Assembly: GCF_003863965.1 (NCBI RefSeq)
Contig: NZ_RRCN01000001.1
Coordinates: forward strand, 1,311,406 to 1,375,405
Source of the DNA: Paenibacillus oralis
GTDB taxonomy: Bacteria > Bacillota > Bacilli > Paenibacillales > Paenibacillaceae
Reading direction: 5' to 3'
DNA: 64,000 nt
The notes beneath the pieces were generated by a model that searched no databases, was not told the origin of the DNA, and saw only the letters and a program-made list of their open reading frames with translations. This document shows, in pieces, positions 27,287-35,349 of this stretch (the stretch's first letter is position 1; the number at the start of each line of letters is the position of its first letter). The translations under genes were made by a program, and so were the position numbers.

Positions 27287-28297
27287 TTGAAAAAGCTTGC
27301 TAAGTTCATGTTGCCTTTATTGTTTACGGTTGCCCTCATCAGCGGCTGCGGCGGCAACGCCCCGGCGAACACTAGCGGAAACGCCGCAGCGGACGGCAGC
27401 GGGCCGGCCAACACCGGAGCTGCCGGCGGAAACGCCCAGACGGATAGCGCCGCGAAACCCGCCGACACCGGTTATGTACCGGAGACGTTGACCGTGCAGT
27501 TCGTGCCTTCGCAAAACGCCGACACGCTGGAAGCCAAAGCCAAACCGCTCGAAAAGCTGCTGTCCGACCGTCTCGGCATTCCGGTCAAAGTCAGCGTGTC
27601 GACCGACTACAACACGATCATTGAAGCGATGGCTTCCAAGCAAGTGGACGTAGGCTTCCTGCCGCCGACCGCTTACGTGCTGGCGAAGGAAAAAGGCGCG
27701 GCGGAAGTGATTTTGCAGGCGCAACGTTATGGGGTGCAGGATGACACCGGCGCTCCTACGAATGAACTTGTAGATTTCTACAAATCGATGATTATCGTGA
27801 AAAAAGATTCGCCGATCCAATCGGTGGCAGATCTCAAAGGCAAGAAAATCGCTTATCAGAACGTAACTTCTTCCGCCGGGTATGTATGGCCTGCCGCCAA
27901 ACTTCAGGAAGCCGGCCTGGACCCGCTGTCCGACGTTGAGCCGATCACGGTCAAAGGCCATGACCAAGGCGTGATCGCCGTCCTGAACGGCGACGTGGAC
28001 GCCGCCGCCATCTTCCAGGATGCGCGCAACACCGTGAAAAAAGACTATCCGACCGTGTTTGAAGACACCCGCGTATTGGCTTTTACGGAGCCGATTCCGA
28101 ACGACACGATTTCCGTCCGTTCCGACATGAGCGCCGAATGGGTGCAAAAGCTGAAGGACGCTTTCATCGATATCGGCAAAGATACCGAAGGCCACAAAAT
28201 CATCGCCGACATTTACACGCATGAAGGCTACGTTGAATCCAACGATAGCGTATTCGACATCGTCCGCGAGTACAACGAAAAAGTAAAAACCGAGTAG
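27287..28297 (+). CDS. phnD: Phosphate/phosphonate-binding lipoprotein PhnD
   Basis: About 336 residues. The signal peptide ends in ALISGC, followed by an Ala/Asn/Gly linker. The mature domain is PhnD/SsuA-type: LTVQFVPSQNADTLEAKAKP, VDVGFLPPTAYVLAKEKGA and DLKGKKIAYQNVTSSAGYVWP. Start TTG at 27287 behind GGAGGT. It binds phosphonates, phosphite or phosphate outside the cell and hands them to the PhnE pair. A strong hairpin with a T-tract lies between it and phnC. Confidence 0.9.
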   Translation: MKKLAKFMLPLLFTVALISGCGGNAPANTSGNAAADGSGPANTGAAGGNAQTDSAAKPADTGYVPETLTVQFVPSQNADTLEAKAKPLEKLLSDRLGIPVKVSVSTDYNTIIEAMASKQVDVGFLPPTAYVLAKEKGAAEVILQAQRYGVQDDTGAPTNELVDFYKSMIIVKKDSPIQSVADLKGKKIAYQNVTSSAGYVWPAAKLQEAGLDPLSDVEPITVKGHDQGVIAVLNGDVDAAAIFQDARNTVKKDYPTVFEDTRVLAFTEPIPNDTISVRSDMSAEWVQKLKDAFIDIGKDTEGHKIIADIYTHEGYVESNDSVFDIVREYNEKVKTE

Positions 28298-28376
28298 TTT
28301 AAGACACCGCCGTGGCAATCGCTGCGGCCCCCCTCTCCATCATTCAACAACAATCAAGTCTCCAAGCAAACGTGCA

Positions 28377-28424
28377 AGCCAGTCGGAGCGCCCCCGGGGC
28401 CCCGTGCTGGCTATGCGTTTTTTA
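28377..28424 (+). terminator. Attenuating hairpin between phnD and phnC
   Basis: AGCCAG (28377-28382) pairs with CTGGCT (28407-28412) around a very GC-rich inner stem (CCCCCGGGGCCCC), followed by GCGTTTTTT. A partial terminator here would give more binding protein than transporter, as is common in ABC operons. Confidence 0.6.
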
Positions 28425-28453
28425 AGATATTTTAAATAAAGGATGGTCCTTAC

Positions 28454-29254
28454 GTGATAGAACTTCGCAATGTATCTAAATATTATCCGAACGGCACCAA
28501 AGGGCTGGATCAAATCAACCTCAGAATCGAAAAAGGCGAATTCGTGGCCATCGTCGGGCTGTCCGGCGCCGGGAAATCGACGCTCCTCCGCTCCATCAAC
28601 CGGCTGCACGACATTTCCGAAGGCGATATCCTCATCGGCGGCAAAGCGATCACGAAGGCCGCGGGCAAAGAGCTGCGGACAATCCGCCGCGACATCGGCA
28701 TGATTTTCCAGAGCTTCAACCTCGTCAAACGCTCTACCGTGCTGCGCAACGTCCTGGCCGGGCGGGTGGGCTACCACTCCACTTTGCGCACGTTGTTTGG
28801 CCTGTTTCCAAAAGAGGATATCGAGCTGGCCTTTGAGGCGCTGGATCGGGTGAACATCGCGGAAAAAGCGTACGCCCGGGCCGACGAGCTGTCCGGCGGG
28901 CAGCAACAGCGGGTGGCGATCGCCCGCGTGCTTGCGCAAGAAGCCAAAATCGTATTGGCCGACGAACCGGTGGCCTCGCTCGACCCGCTGACGACCAAGC
29001 AGGTAATGGACGATCTGAAGCGCATCAATCTCGAGCTTGGCATCACCACGATCGTCAATCTGCATTTTATCGATTTGGCCCGCCAATACGCGACCCGCAT
29101 CATCGGTTTAAGAGCGGGCCGTGTCGTCTTCGACGGTCCCGTATCGGAGGCGACCGACGCGCGGTTTGCGGAAATTTATGGCCGGCCGATCGACCGGGAA
29201 GAGCTGCTCGCCAGCCAGGTGCCGGCCGAAGCTGTATTGGAGGCGCGGGCCTGA
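28454..29254 (+). CDS. phnC: Phosphonate ABC transporter ATPase PhnC
   Basis: A 266-residue ATPase with Walker [10 protein letters not shown], signature LSGGQQQRV, Walker B IVLADEP and an H-loop His in [23 protein letters not shown] and the overall length match PhnC. The start is GTG. It overlaps the first phnE by one base (TGATG-type junction), so the two are translationally coupled. Confidence 0.93.
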   Translation: MIELRNVSKYYPNGTKGLDQINLRIEKGEFVAIVGLSGAGKSTLLRSINRLHDISEGDILIGGKAITKAAGKELRTIRRDIGMIFQSFNLVKRSTVLRNVLAGRVGYHSTLRTLFGLFPKEDIELAFEALDRVNIAEKAYARADELSGGQQQRVAIARVLAQEAKIVLADEPVASLDPLTTKQVMDDLKRINLELGITTIVNLHFIDLARQYATRIIGLRAGRVVFDGPVSEATDARFAEIYGRPIDREELLASQVPAEAVLEARA

Positions 29255-30069
29255 TGAATACGAACGCAAACCGGCAACCCCAGGCCGCCGCGCTCGCAGG
29301 CCGCCCGAAGGCCCCAAGTAAGCTAAAGCATTATTTGACGGCCGTGATCATCATTTTGCTGTTATGGGGCAGCGCAGTAAAAACGGAAGCGACGTTCGGC
29401 GAACTCGTCAAAGGAGCCCCGAATATGCTCGATTTGCTTAAGGAAATGTTCCCGCCGAAATGGAGCTACTTCGACAACATCGTACCGGCGATGCTGGAGA
29501 CGATCCGCATGGCGCTGATCGGCACCACCTTCGGCGCCATTCTCGCCGTCCCGGTGGCGCTGCTGTGCGCCGGCAACCTGACCCGCAGCGCCTGGGTCCG
29601 CCAGCCCGTCCGCTTCGTACTGAACCTGGTACGGGCGATTCCCGACCTGCTGCTGGCCGCCATCTTCGTCGCTATCTTCGGCCTCGGTCCGCTGGCCGGT
29701 ATCCTGGCGCTGTCCGTTTTCTCGTTTGGCCTGGTTACCAAACTGGCTTACGAAGCGCTGGAGACGATCGACCGCGGGCCGCTGGAGGCGATGACGGCCG
29801 TGGGAGCCACCACGGCGCAGCGCATTATTTTTGGCGTCGTCCCGCAAATCCAGGCGCATTTCATCTCCTACGTGCTGTATACGTTTGAAATCAACGTCCG
29901 CGCGGCGGCGGTGCTTGGCCTGGTGGGCGCCGGGGGCATCGGGCATTATTACGAGGTGACGCTAGGGTTTCTGGAATACGACAAAACGTGCATGATCATC
30001 CTGTTTACGCTGGCGGTCGTGCTGATCATCGACTATTTAAGTGCGAAAGTGCGGGAGAAATTGTTATGA
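29254..30069 (+). CDS. phnE: Phosphonate ABC transporter permease PhnE (first)
   Basis: A 271-residue permease with six helices and the coupling loop YEALETIDRGPLEAMTAVGA near residue 165. RAIPDLLLAAIFVAIFGLGP is typical of PhnE. The N-terminus is basic and cytoplasmic. Its stop overlaps the next start (ATGA). Confidence 0.92.
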   Translation: MNTNANRQPQAAALAGRPKAPSKLKHYLTAVIIILLLWGSAVKTEATFGELVKGAPNMLDLLKEMFPPKWSYFDNIVPAMLETIRMALIGTTFGAILAVPVALLCAGNLTRSAWVRQPVRFVLNLVRAIPDLLLAAIFVAIFGLGPLAGILALSVFSFGLVTKLAYEALETIDRGPLEAMTAVGATTAQRIIFGVVPQIQAHFISYVLYTFEINVRAAAVLGLVGAGGIGHYYEVTLGFLEYDKTCMIILFTLAVVLIIDYLSAKVREKLL

Positions 30070-30872
30070 CGACGAATACATGGCGCGAAAAAGTAACCAA
30101 ACCGAAAAAAAGCCGTTACCGCTGGCTGATTTACGTTTTGCTTGTCCTCGTTTATATTTGGGCTTTTGCCGGTATTCCTTTTGACGGTATCAAGGAAACC
30201 GCCGGCCAGATCACGAAGTCGATTTTTGCCGGCCTGTTCTCGCCGGATTGGGGTTACGTCTATTTGCCGGAGGGCGAGGATTTGCTTAGGGGGCTGCTCG
30301 AGACGCTGGCGATCTCCATTTTGGGCACCGTCATTTCCACCGTCGTTTGCCTTCCGTTCGCCTTCTGGGCCGCAGCCAACATGAGCCGTACGCGCTGGAT
30401 TTCCGGCCCGGGCAAAATGCTGCTGAGCTTCGTCCGGACATTTCCGGAAATCGTCATGGCGCTGCTGTTCATCAAGGCGGTCGGCCCAGGGTCTTTCGCC
30501 GGCGTGCTGGCCCTCGGGCTGCACTCGGTCGGGATGCTCGGCAAGCTGTTTGCCGACGAGATCGAAAACATGGATCATGGGCCGACCGAAGCTCTAATCG
30601 CCGCGGGCGCCACAAGGCTGCAGATCCTCTGGTTCGCCGTACTGCCCCAGGTGCTCCCGGGATTCCTGTCGTATACGCTGTACCGGTTTGAGATCAACCT
30701 CCGCTCCGCCACCATTCTGGGGGTGATCGGCGCCGGAGGCATCGGCACCCCGCTGATTTTCGCCCTCAGCTCGCGCGACTGGGATCGCGTCGGCATTATT
30801 ATGCTCGGCATTATCGTGATGATCACGATCATCGACTTGATCTCCGGCGCCCTGCGCAAAAAACTGGTGTAA
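30066..30872 (+). CDS. phnE: Phosphonate ABC transporter permease PhnE (second)
   Basis: About 268 residues, paralogous to the preceding permease: coupling loop ENMDHGPTEALIAAGATRL and RTFPEIVMALLFIKAVGPG correspond position by position. The start is the ATG at 30066, overlapping the upstream stop by four bases. The two PhnE proteins probably form a heterodimer. No C-P lyase, phosphonatase or phosphite dehydrogenase follows, so the transported compound is open. Confidence 0.92.
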   Translation: MTTNTWREKVTKPKKSRYRWLIYVLLVLVYIWAFAGIPFDGIKETAGQITKSIFAGLFSPDWGYVYLPEGEDLLRGLLETLAISILGTVISTVVCLPFAFWAAANMSRTRWISGPGKMLLSFVRTFPEIVMALLFIKAVGPGSFAGVLALGLHSVGMLGKLFADEIENMDHGPTEALIAAGATRLQILWFAVLPQVLPGFLSYTLYRFEINLRSATILGVIGAGGIGTPLIFALSSRDWDRVGIIMLGIIVMITIIDLISGALRKKLV

Positions 30873-30884
30873 CGGCCGGGGCAG

Positions 30885-30968
30885 ATTGGGAGTTAGTTTG
30901 GGGGTTAGAATTGCGAGTTAGTTAGTTTGGATTTAATTTGGAGTTAGACCGGCAATCAGACTAGTATC
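30885..30968. repeat. Degenerate tandem repeat (GGGAGTTAGTTT-like)
   Basis: Several imperfect copies of TTGGGAGTTAGTTTGGGGGTTAG-like units directly downstream of phnE and immediately before the full W-family element. Confidence 0.65.
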
Positions 30969-30970
30969 AG

Positions 30971-31152
30971 ATTGGAACTATCCAATAGAATTGGAATTTT
31001 TCTGGCAAATACAAAAGCTTGATTGGATATTTCCAACAGATGAGGTTCGGGAGGGCGTAAAACGGGCAATTTGAGCGAATTCTATTGGATATTTTCCAAT
31101 GAGAGCCCAAAATGGCGTTCGATTTCCGTCCATCTATTGGATTTTTTCCAAT
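30971..31152. repeat. W-family four-unit repeat (full copy)
   Basis: Four self-complementary units: ATTGGAACTATCCAAT (30971), ATTGGATATTTCCAAC (31022), ATTGGATATTTTCCAAT (31084) and ATTGGATTTTTTCCAAT (31136), spaced 51/62/52. It lies between the convergent phnE and glutathione peroxidase genes. Partial copies are at 23044-23176 and 62757-62812. Confidence 0.88.
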
Positions 31153-31165
31153 TAGGTACAGACGC

Positions 31166-31201
31166 AGTAAAACCTCCACCCTGAAAAGTGGAGGTTTTAC
31201 T
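31166..31201 (-). terminator. Terminator of the glutathione peroxidase gene
   Basis: A perfect 14-bp stem, AGTAAAACCTCCAC with GTGGAGGTTTTACT, eight-base loop, just after the minus-strand stop. The stem is symmetrical with A and T runs at its ends, so it could also stop plus-strand transcripts from the phn operon. Confidence 0.85.
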
Positions 31202-31209
31202 ATCCCTGC

Positions 31210-31704
31210 TTACGCCCGAACCCCAGCGTCAAGCAGTTCGCGGATATGACCCTCGATTTTCTCCGGTTCCTCCGCCGGGGCAAACCGCTTCACGACCTTG
31301 CCGCTGCGGTCGACCAGGAACTTCGTGAAGTTCCATTTGATCGCTTTGGAACCAAGCAGACCAGGCGCTTCGTTCGCCAACAAACGGAACAAAGGATGGG
31401 CATCTTTGCCGTTGACGTCGATTTTGGCGAAGAGCGGGAACGAAACGCCGAAATTCAGCTCGCATGATTGAGCAACTTCCTCATCGGTGGCCAGCTCTTG
31501 GTTGGCGAATTGCCCGCAGGGAAAGCCAAGCACGGCAAAACCTTGATCCTTGTAGGTGTCGTGCAGCTTTTGGAGTCCTTTAAATTGCGGAGCAAACCCG
31601 CATTTCGTGGCCGTATTGACGATGAGCAGCACCTGCCCGCGATAAGGCTCCAGCGTCTGCACCTCGCCCTTGATCGTTTTAACCTCTATTTCGTATAGGG
31701 ACAT
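31210..31704 (-). CDS. Glutathione peroxidase family protein (Cys type)
   Basis: A 164-residue thiol peroxidase of the GPx fold. The peroxidatic residue is Cys35 (NTATKCGFAPQF), with the resolving Cys63 in FPCGQFANQE and the Gln/Trp/Asn partners in KWNFTKFLVD. Bacterial enzymes of this kind reduce hydroperoxides with thioredoxin. Divergent from ohrR, with an AATTGNATACAATT-type palindrome in front, so it is probably induced by organic peroxides through OhrR. Confidence 0.92.
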   Translation of the reverse strand: MSLYEIEVKTIKGEVQTLEPYRGQVLLIVNTATKCGFAPQFKGLQKLHDTYKDQGFAVLGFPCGQFANQELATDEEVAQSCELNFGVSFPLFAKIDVNGKDAHPLFRLLANEAPGLLGSKAIKWNFTKFLVDRSGKVVKRFAPAEEPEKIEGHIRELLDAGVRA

Positions 31705-31738
31705 GATAAATCTCCTCCATTTTTTACAAGTATGATAT

Positions 31739-31762
31739 AATTAAATTGTATGCAATTTAATT
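31739..31762. promoter_or_regulatory. OhrR-type operator before glutathione peroxidase
   Basis: AATTAAATTG-TATG-CAATTTAATT is a 10-bp-arm palindrome resembling the OhrR operator (TACAATT-AATTGTA). It lies 35 bases upstream of the peroxidase start. Its core is repeated at 31920-31933. Confidence 0.7.
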
Positions 31763-31919
31763 GGAGATGTCAAATGACACTTTCTTGCTCGGCTTAACCC
31801 GTGTCCCTGTCGACCCGCGTTCATCCTGCCTTGACTTTTTGCCGCCCGAGCCTTCCGCCTTCCGCCCGCCGATCGCTTTGACTTGCCGCGCCCGCGGGTG
31901 CTATAATTACGCGAATAAA

Positions 31920-31933
31920 AATTGCATACAATT
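31920..31933. promoter_or_regulatory. OhrR-type operator before ohrR
   Basis: AATTGCATACAATT, the same core as the site at 31739-31762 in the other orientation, lies 20 bases before the ohrR start. The 157 bases between the two sites carry no gene I trust. Confidence 0.65.
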
Positions 31934-31953
31934 CAATGGCAGGTGATACTCTC

Positions 31954-32394
31954 ATGCAGCCGCATGAATGGATGAAATTGGACAATCAGCTCTGTTTTGC
32001 TTTTTATACATGCTCCCGGGAGATCATGAAGTTGTACCGCCCGCTGCTGTCGGAATTTGGACTCACTTACACGCAGTACATTACGCTGCTCTCTTTATGG
32101 GAACAGGACAACGTTACCGTCAAAGATCTGGGAGCGAAGCTGTTTCTCGACTCGGGAACGTTGACGCCGCTGCTCAAAAAGCTGGAGAATATGGAGCTGA
32201 TCACAAGAACGCGGGATAAGGCGGATGAACGCAACGTCATCATCGCGTTGACCGAGCGGGGGCGGGCTTTGCAAGAGCAAGCCGCGCAGGTGCCGCTTAA
32301 GCTGTACGAAGGCACCAAGGTGACGAAAGAGGAAATCGTGGAGATGCACAATCACATTAACGACTTTCTGCGCAAAATCGGATCGGCTGAATAA
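31954..32394 (+). CDS. ohrR: OhrR-type organic peroxide sensor (MarR family)
   Basis: About 146 residues, a MarR-fold repressor. NQLCFAFYTCSREIMKLYRPLL matches OhrR, with the sensing Cys at position 14; a second Cys at position 20 is unusual relative to the single-Cys Bacillus protein. The winged-helix shows LDSGTLTPLLKKLE and RTRDKADERNVIIALTERG. The ATG at 31954 is chosen because AGGTGA lies eight bases upstream. It faces glutathione peroxidase instead of an ohr gene. Confidence 0.85.
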   Translation: MQPHEWMKLDNQLCFAFYTCSREIMKLYRPLLSEFGLTYTQYITLLSLWEQDNVTVKDLGAKLFLDSGTLTPLLKKLENMELITRTRDKADERNVIIALTERGRALQEQAAQVPLKLYEGTKVTKEEIVEMHNHINDFLRKIGSAE

Positions 32395-32401
32395 GTCCAA
32401 A

Positions 32402-32446
32402 AAACACCCGTCCCACCGCTGATATACCGGCGGCAAGCGGGTGTTT
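32402..32446. terminator. Bidirectional terminator between ohrR and secreted protein gene
   Basis: AAACACCCG (32402-32410) pairs with CGGGTGTTT (32438-32446), with an inner CCGC/GCGG stem. A and T runs at both ends suit both convergent genes. Confidence 0.8.
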
Positions 32447-32452
32447 CCTATG

Positions 32453-33097
32453 CTATTTGCCCCCCGTCCCCGGCATCCCGAACTTTTGCGGAAACTGCTG
32501 TACAATACCCGAAGCCAACACATCGGCCAGCTTGAGCAGATGATCTTTCCCCTGATCAAACGCGTTAATATCCGCCGGCCAGTCCTTGTTCAACCGGGCG
32601 TTGAAATCGGCCGTCACTAAATCCATATGACGGTTTAACAATCCGTTCAGCGTTTCGAAAGACCACCGGGAATTCGTTTGGCTCAAAAAAACAGCGATAT
32701 CCTCGGCGTTGCGGTACCAATCGTCTTTGTATTTATACGCATCTTCGCGATGGCCCCGCTGTACCGCATCCAGATATTTACCCGCCACAAGAACATGTTC
32801 CCTGAGCAGATCCGCCAGCTTATTCCCCGCCGTTTCTCCGTAATACCGTTTAATCGCATCCCCGATATCCTGCTGATGGTCCAGCAGCCTCGCAAGCACA
32901 ACGCTTTGATCGTCCAGTCCGGCACTGGCGCTGACGATGTAGTTTCTCATCCAAAAAGCGTGCTCCATCCACAGCTGGCGGAACCCGGCTTTCAACTCTT
33001 CCACCGCCGGGTCCGCATCAGCCTGCAGCGGCAGCAAGGAGGCGAGCACCAGCAGAGGCAGAAAAAGCCGCGTTATTTTATATAGCAAACCTGTCAT
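32453..33097 (-). CDS. Secreted protein of unknown function
   Basis: A 214-residue protein with a signal peptide (about 1-29, ending LQADA). The mature part is alpha-helical and rich in His, Trp and Asp, for example LWMEHAFWMRNYIVSASAGL, REHVLVAGKYLDAV and LLNRHMDLVTADFNARL, suggestive of a metal-binding helical bundle. No cofactor site can be proved. GGAGGAG precedes the ATG. I do not recognise a characterised relative. Confidence 0.7.
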   Translation of the reverse strand: MTGLLYKITRLFLPLLVLASLLPLQADADPAVEELKAGFRQLWMEHAFWMRNYIVSASAGLDDQSVVLARLLDHQQDIGDAIKRYYGETAGNKLADLLREHVLVAGKYLDAVQRGHREDAYKYKDDWYRNAEDIAVFLSQTNSRWSFETLNGLLNRHMDLVTADFNARLNKDWPADINAFDQGKDHLLKLADVLASGIVQQFPQKFGMPGTGGK

Positions 33098-33237
33098 TTA
33101 CGTCTTCTCCTCCAGGTTTAAGGATAATGTAGAACGAAGCGTTTATATTATGGATAAATTTACAGGTTTCATTCCTTTCTTAAGTCCCGTTCCTCCGGTA
33201 AAATAGAGCTGCAGCCACCACATTTTTGAGGAAGCAG

Positions 33238-34083
33238 GTGACGCCGGTCGTGGACCTGAACGAATTAGCAAAGCAATTTGCCGCAGGAGAGCTCTCCCTG
33301 CAGGGGGTGTATTTCACCCATTTGCAGCCCGGCATTTACAAAGGCCATACCAAGTCCCGCCCGACGCCATACGCCGGCCTGGTTTTCGCCCTGCGCGGAC
33401 AAGCCGTCTTTACCTTTGACAACACGCCTTACGAGCTGCAGCCTGGCCTGATCGTCCACGGCCCCAGGGGCATGGCATTGCAGGTTGAGGTTGGACCCGG
33501 CGGATTCGAATACGCCCTTATTCACTACACGCTGGATTCGCCGGCGGGCAGTTCCCCCGATGCTTATACGCGGACCCATTATATGCTCGATACCGGCGAA
33601 CAGCCCCGGATCATGGAATTGCTGCGGCTGCTGCAAACGTCCATGACGACCCCCGGCCCTTTGCAGGCCGTCAGGTCCAAGGAGCTGTTTTACGGGACGG
33701 TTTATGAAATGTTGAGCTGTGCGCGCAGCCGTTTGAATGCCGGAAGCCGAAGCATGATCGAGCATGCCCTAGGCTACATCCATGAGCATTATATGGAGCC
33801 GCTCAATCTGAAAACCTTGGCTGGATTATACGAAATGGACGTCAAAAAATTCGCTTACGCGTTCCGCAAATATGCGGGCATGTTTCCCATCGATTATCTT
33901 ATCCGGCACCGGATGAGCCGGGCACGCCAATTGCTCGTCGCCACGAGCTGCAGCGTAAGCGAGATCGCAGAGAGCGTCGGTTACGGGGATGCCCATTATT
34001 TCAGCAGGTTATTCAGAAAGCATACCGGTTGTTCTCCCAGCGAATTCCGTGCCCAAAGCGGAAATAATCCACCTCTCTTTTGA
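33238..34083 (+). CDS. AraC-family regulator next to siderophore-binding protein
   Basis: About 281 residues: an N-terminal cupin-like sensing domain (to about 170) and a C-terminal AraC domain with the second helix-turn-helix VSEIAESVGYGDAHYFSRLF. The best start is GTG at 33238 behind GAGGAAG; a TTG at 33226 is in frame. The next gene, a Fur-boxed siderophore-binding lipoprotein, suggests a Btr/YbtA-like activator responding to an iron-siderophore. Confidence 0.82.
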   Translation: MTPVVDLNELAKQFAAGELSLQGVYFTHLQPGIYKGHTKSRPTPYAGLVFALRGQAVFTFDNTPYELQPGLIVHGPRGMALQVEVGPGGFEYALIHYTLDSPAGSSPDAYTRTHYMLDTGEQPRIMELLRLLQTSMTTPGPLQAVRSKELFYGTVYEMLSCARSRLNAGSRSMIEHALGYIHEHYMEPLNLKTLAGLYEMDVKKFAYAFRKYAGMFPIDYLIRHRMSRARQLLVATSCSVSEIAESVGYGDAHYFSRLFRKHTGCSPSEFRAQSGNNPPLF

Positions 34084-34134
34084 CAATTGTCTATTTCAAA
34101 CCCTTGGATCGTTCATTATAATGTGATCTGAAAA

Positions 34135-34149
34135 TGAAAATCATTATCA
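34135..34149. promoter_or_regulatory. Fur box
   Basis: TGAAAATCATTATCA matches the 7-1-7 Fur consensus TGATAATNATTATCA with one mismatch, 25 bases before the start of the siderophore-binding protein gene. Confidence 0.8.
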
Positions 34150-34173
34150 ACAGAACGAAGTGGGGGAAAACCG

Positions 34174-35196
34174 ATGCTTGCATCCATTAAACGCTGGGGC
34201 GTCCTGCCCATCATCGCCATCCTGTTCATCGTCGCCACGGCAGCCTGCGGAACGCCATCCGCTTCCACTCAGCCGAACGGAAACGACAGCGCCGCCGCGC
34301 AAAACTCCAACCAAGACGGAGCTAATACGGGGACAAACGGGAACGGTTCCGTATCCGCAGACGCGGGCGGAGCCAAGTTCCCGATCACGATTCACCATGA
34401 CAAGGGAGAAACCGTGCTGGAGGAAAAACCGAAAAAGATCGCCATCACCTACTTCCCGTATGCGGAGCATCTTTTTGCCATCGGGGAACAAGATGCGGTG
34501 GCCGGCGTGGTCGGGCTGAAATCGCTGCAAAATTTCCCGGTATACGATAGCTTTACGAAACAGGGGAAAATCGCCGACCTGGGCGACACGGCCAATATGG
34601 AAAGCATTTTGGCGCTGGACCCCGACGTGATCATCGCTTGGGAAGACGATTTGAAAATTTACGATCAGTTGGCCCAAATCGCCCCTACGATTCTTATCCA
34701 CCAATCCGAAAACTGGCAGGATACGATAACGAAAGTAGCCGCGGTGTTGGGCAAAGAGGAAAAGGCGGAGCAATATATCGCCGACTATAACGCGAAGTCG
34801 GGCGCGCTGGCCGCCAACCTGGACAAGGCCGGGGTGAAAGGGAAAACCGCGATTTTCATGATGACCTGGGGCAAAGGGTTCAACTACTACGGCGGCGTGC
34901 GGATGGAGCCGTATTACGAGCGCCTGGGCTTCGCCAAATTCCCGGACATGCAGGATTGGAGCGAAATCAGCCTGGAAGGCGTGGCCGGGATCGATCCGGA
35001 TTATATTTTTCTCGGCGAGGATTTTACCGGTACGGCGGAGCTTTCACTTGATGAGCTGGGCAAAAACCCGGTGTGGAATCAGCTGAAGGCCGTCAAAAAC
35101 GGCAACCTTTACATCATCGACACGGAAATCGTCGGGCCGCTGGCCATGGGCCAATCCAAAGGGCTGGACGTCATGGAACAAATTTTGCAAAAATAA
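34174..35196 (+). CDS. Iron-siderophore ABC binding lipoprotein
   Basis: A 340-residue class III (FeuA/FecB/YfiY-type) binding protein. The signal peptide ends in VATAAC, followed by a Ser/Asn/Gly linker to about residue 65. The two lobes are joined by a long helix; KKIAITYFPYAEHLFAIG, MESILALDPDVIIAW and ITKVAAVLGKEEKAEQYI are recognisable. The Fur box just upstream implies iron repression. No permease or ATPase gene is adjacent, so it must use a transporter encoded elsewhere. Confidence 0.88.
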   Translation: MLASIKRWGVLPIIAILFIVATAACGTPSASTQPNGNDSAAAQNSNQDGANTGTNGNGSVSADAGGAKFPITIHHDKGETVLEEKPKKIAITYFPYAEHLFAIGEQDAVAGVVGLKSLQNFPVYDSFTKQGKIADLGDTANMESILALDPDVIIAWEDDLKIYDQLAQIAPTILIHQSENWQDTITKVAAVLGKEEKAEQYIADYNAKSGALAANLDKAGVKGKTAIFMMTWGKGFNYYGGVRMEPYYERLGFAKFPDMQDWSEISLEGVAGIDPDYIFLGEDFTGTAELSLDELGKNPVWNQLKAVKNGNLYIIDTEIVGPLAMGQSKGLDVMEQILQK

Positions 35197-35349
35197 GCAG
35201 TACCGAGCCTCCCCTTCTCTTCCGGAATTTTATATGGAAGGGGAGTTTTTCTATATGGCCGCCCGCCTAGAAGTGTGTTACGATTCTTCTGTTCGCATAT
35301 GAACTCATTCATAACACTACTTGTCGGATCGACAGCGGGAGGGCATCAC

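Noticed and set aside
31761-31946. 61-codon Cys-containing frame between the glutathione peroxidase and ohrR genes
   Set aside because: It begins inside one operator and ends over the other, and has no ribosome site; the space is better explained as the divergent control region.
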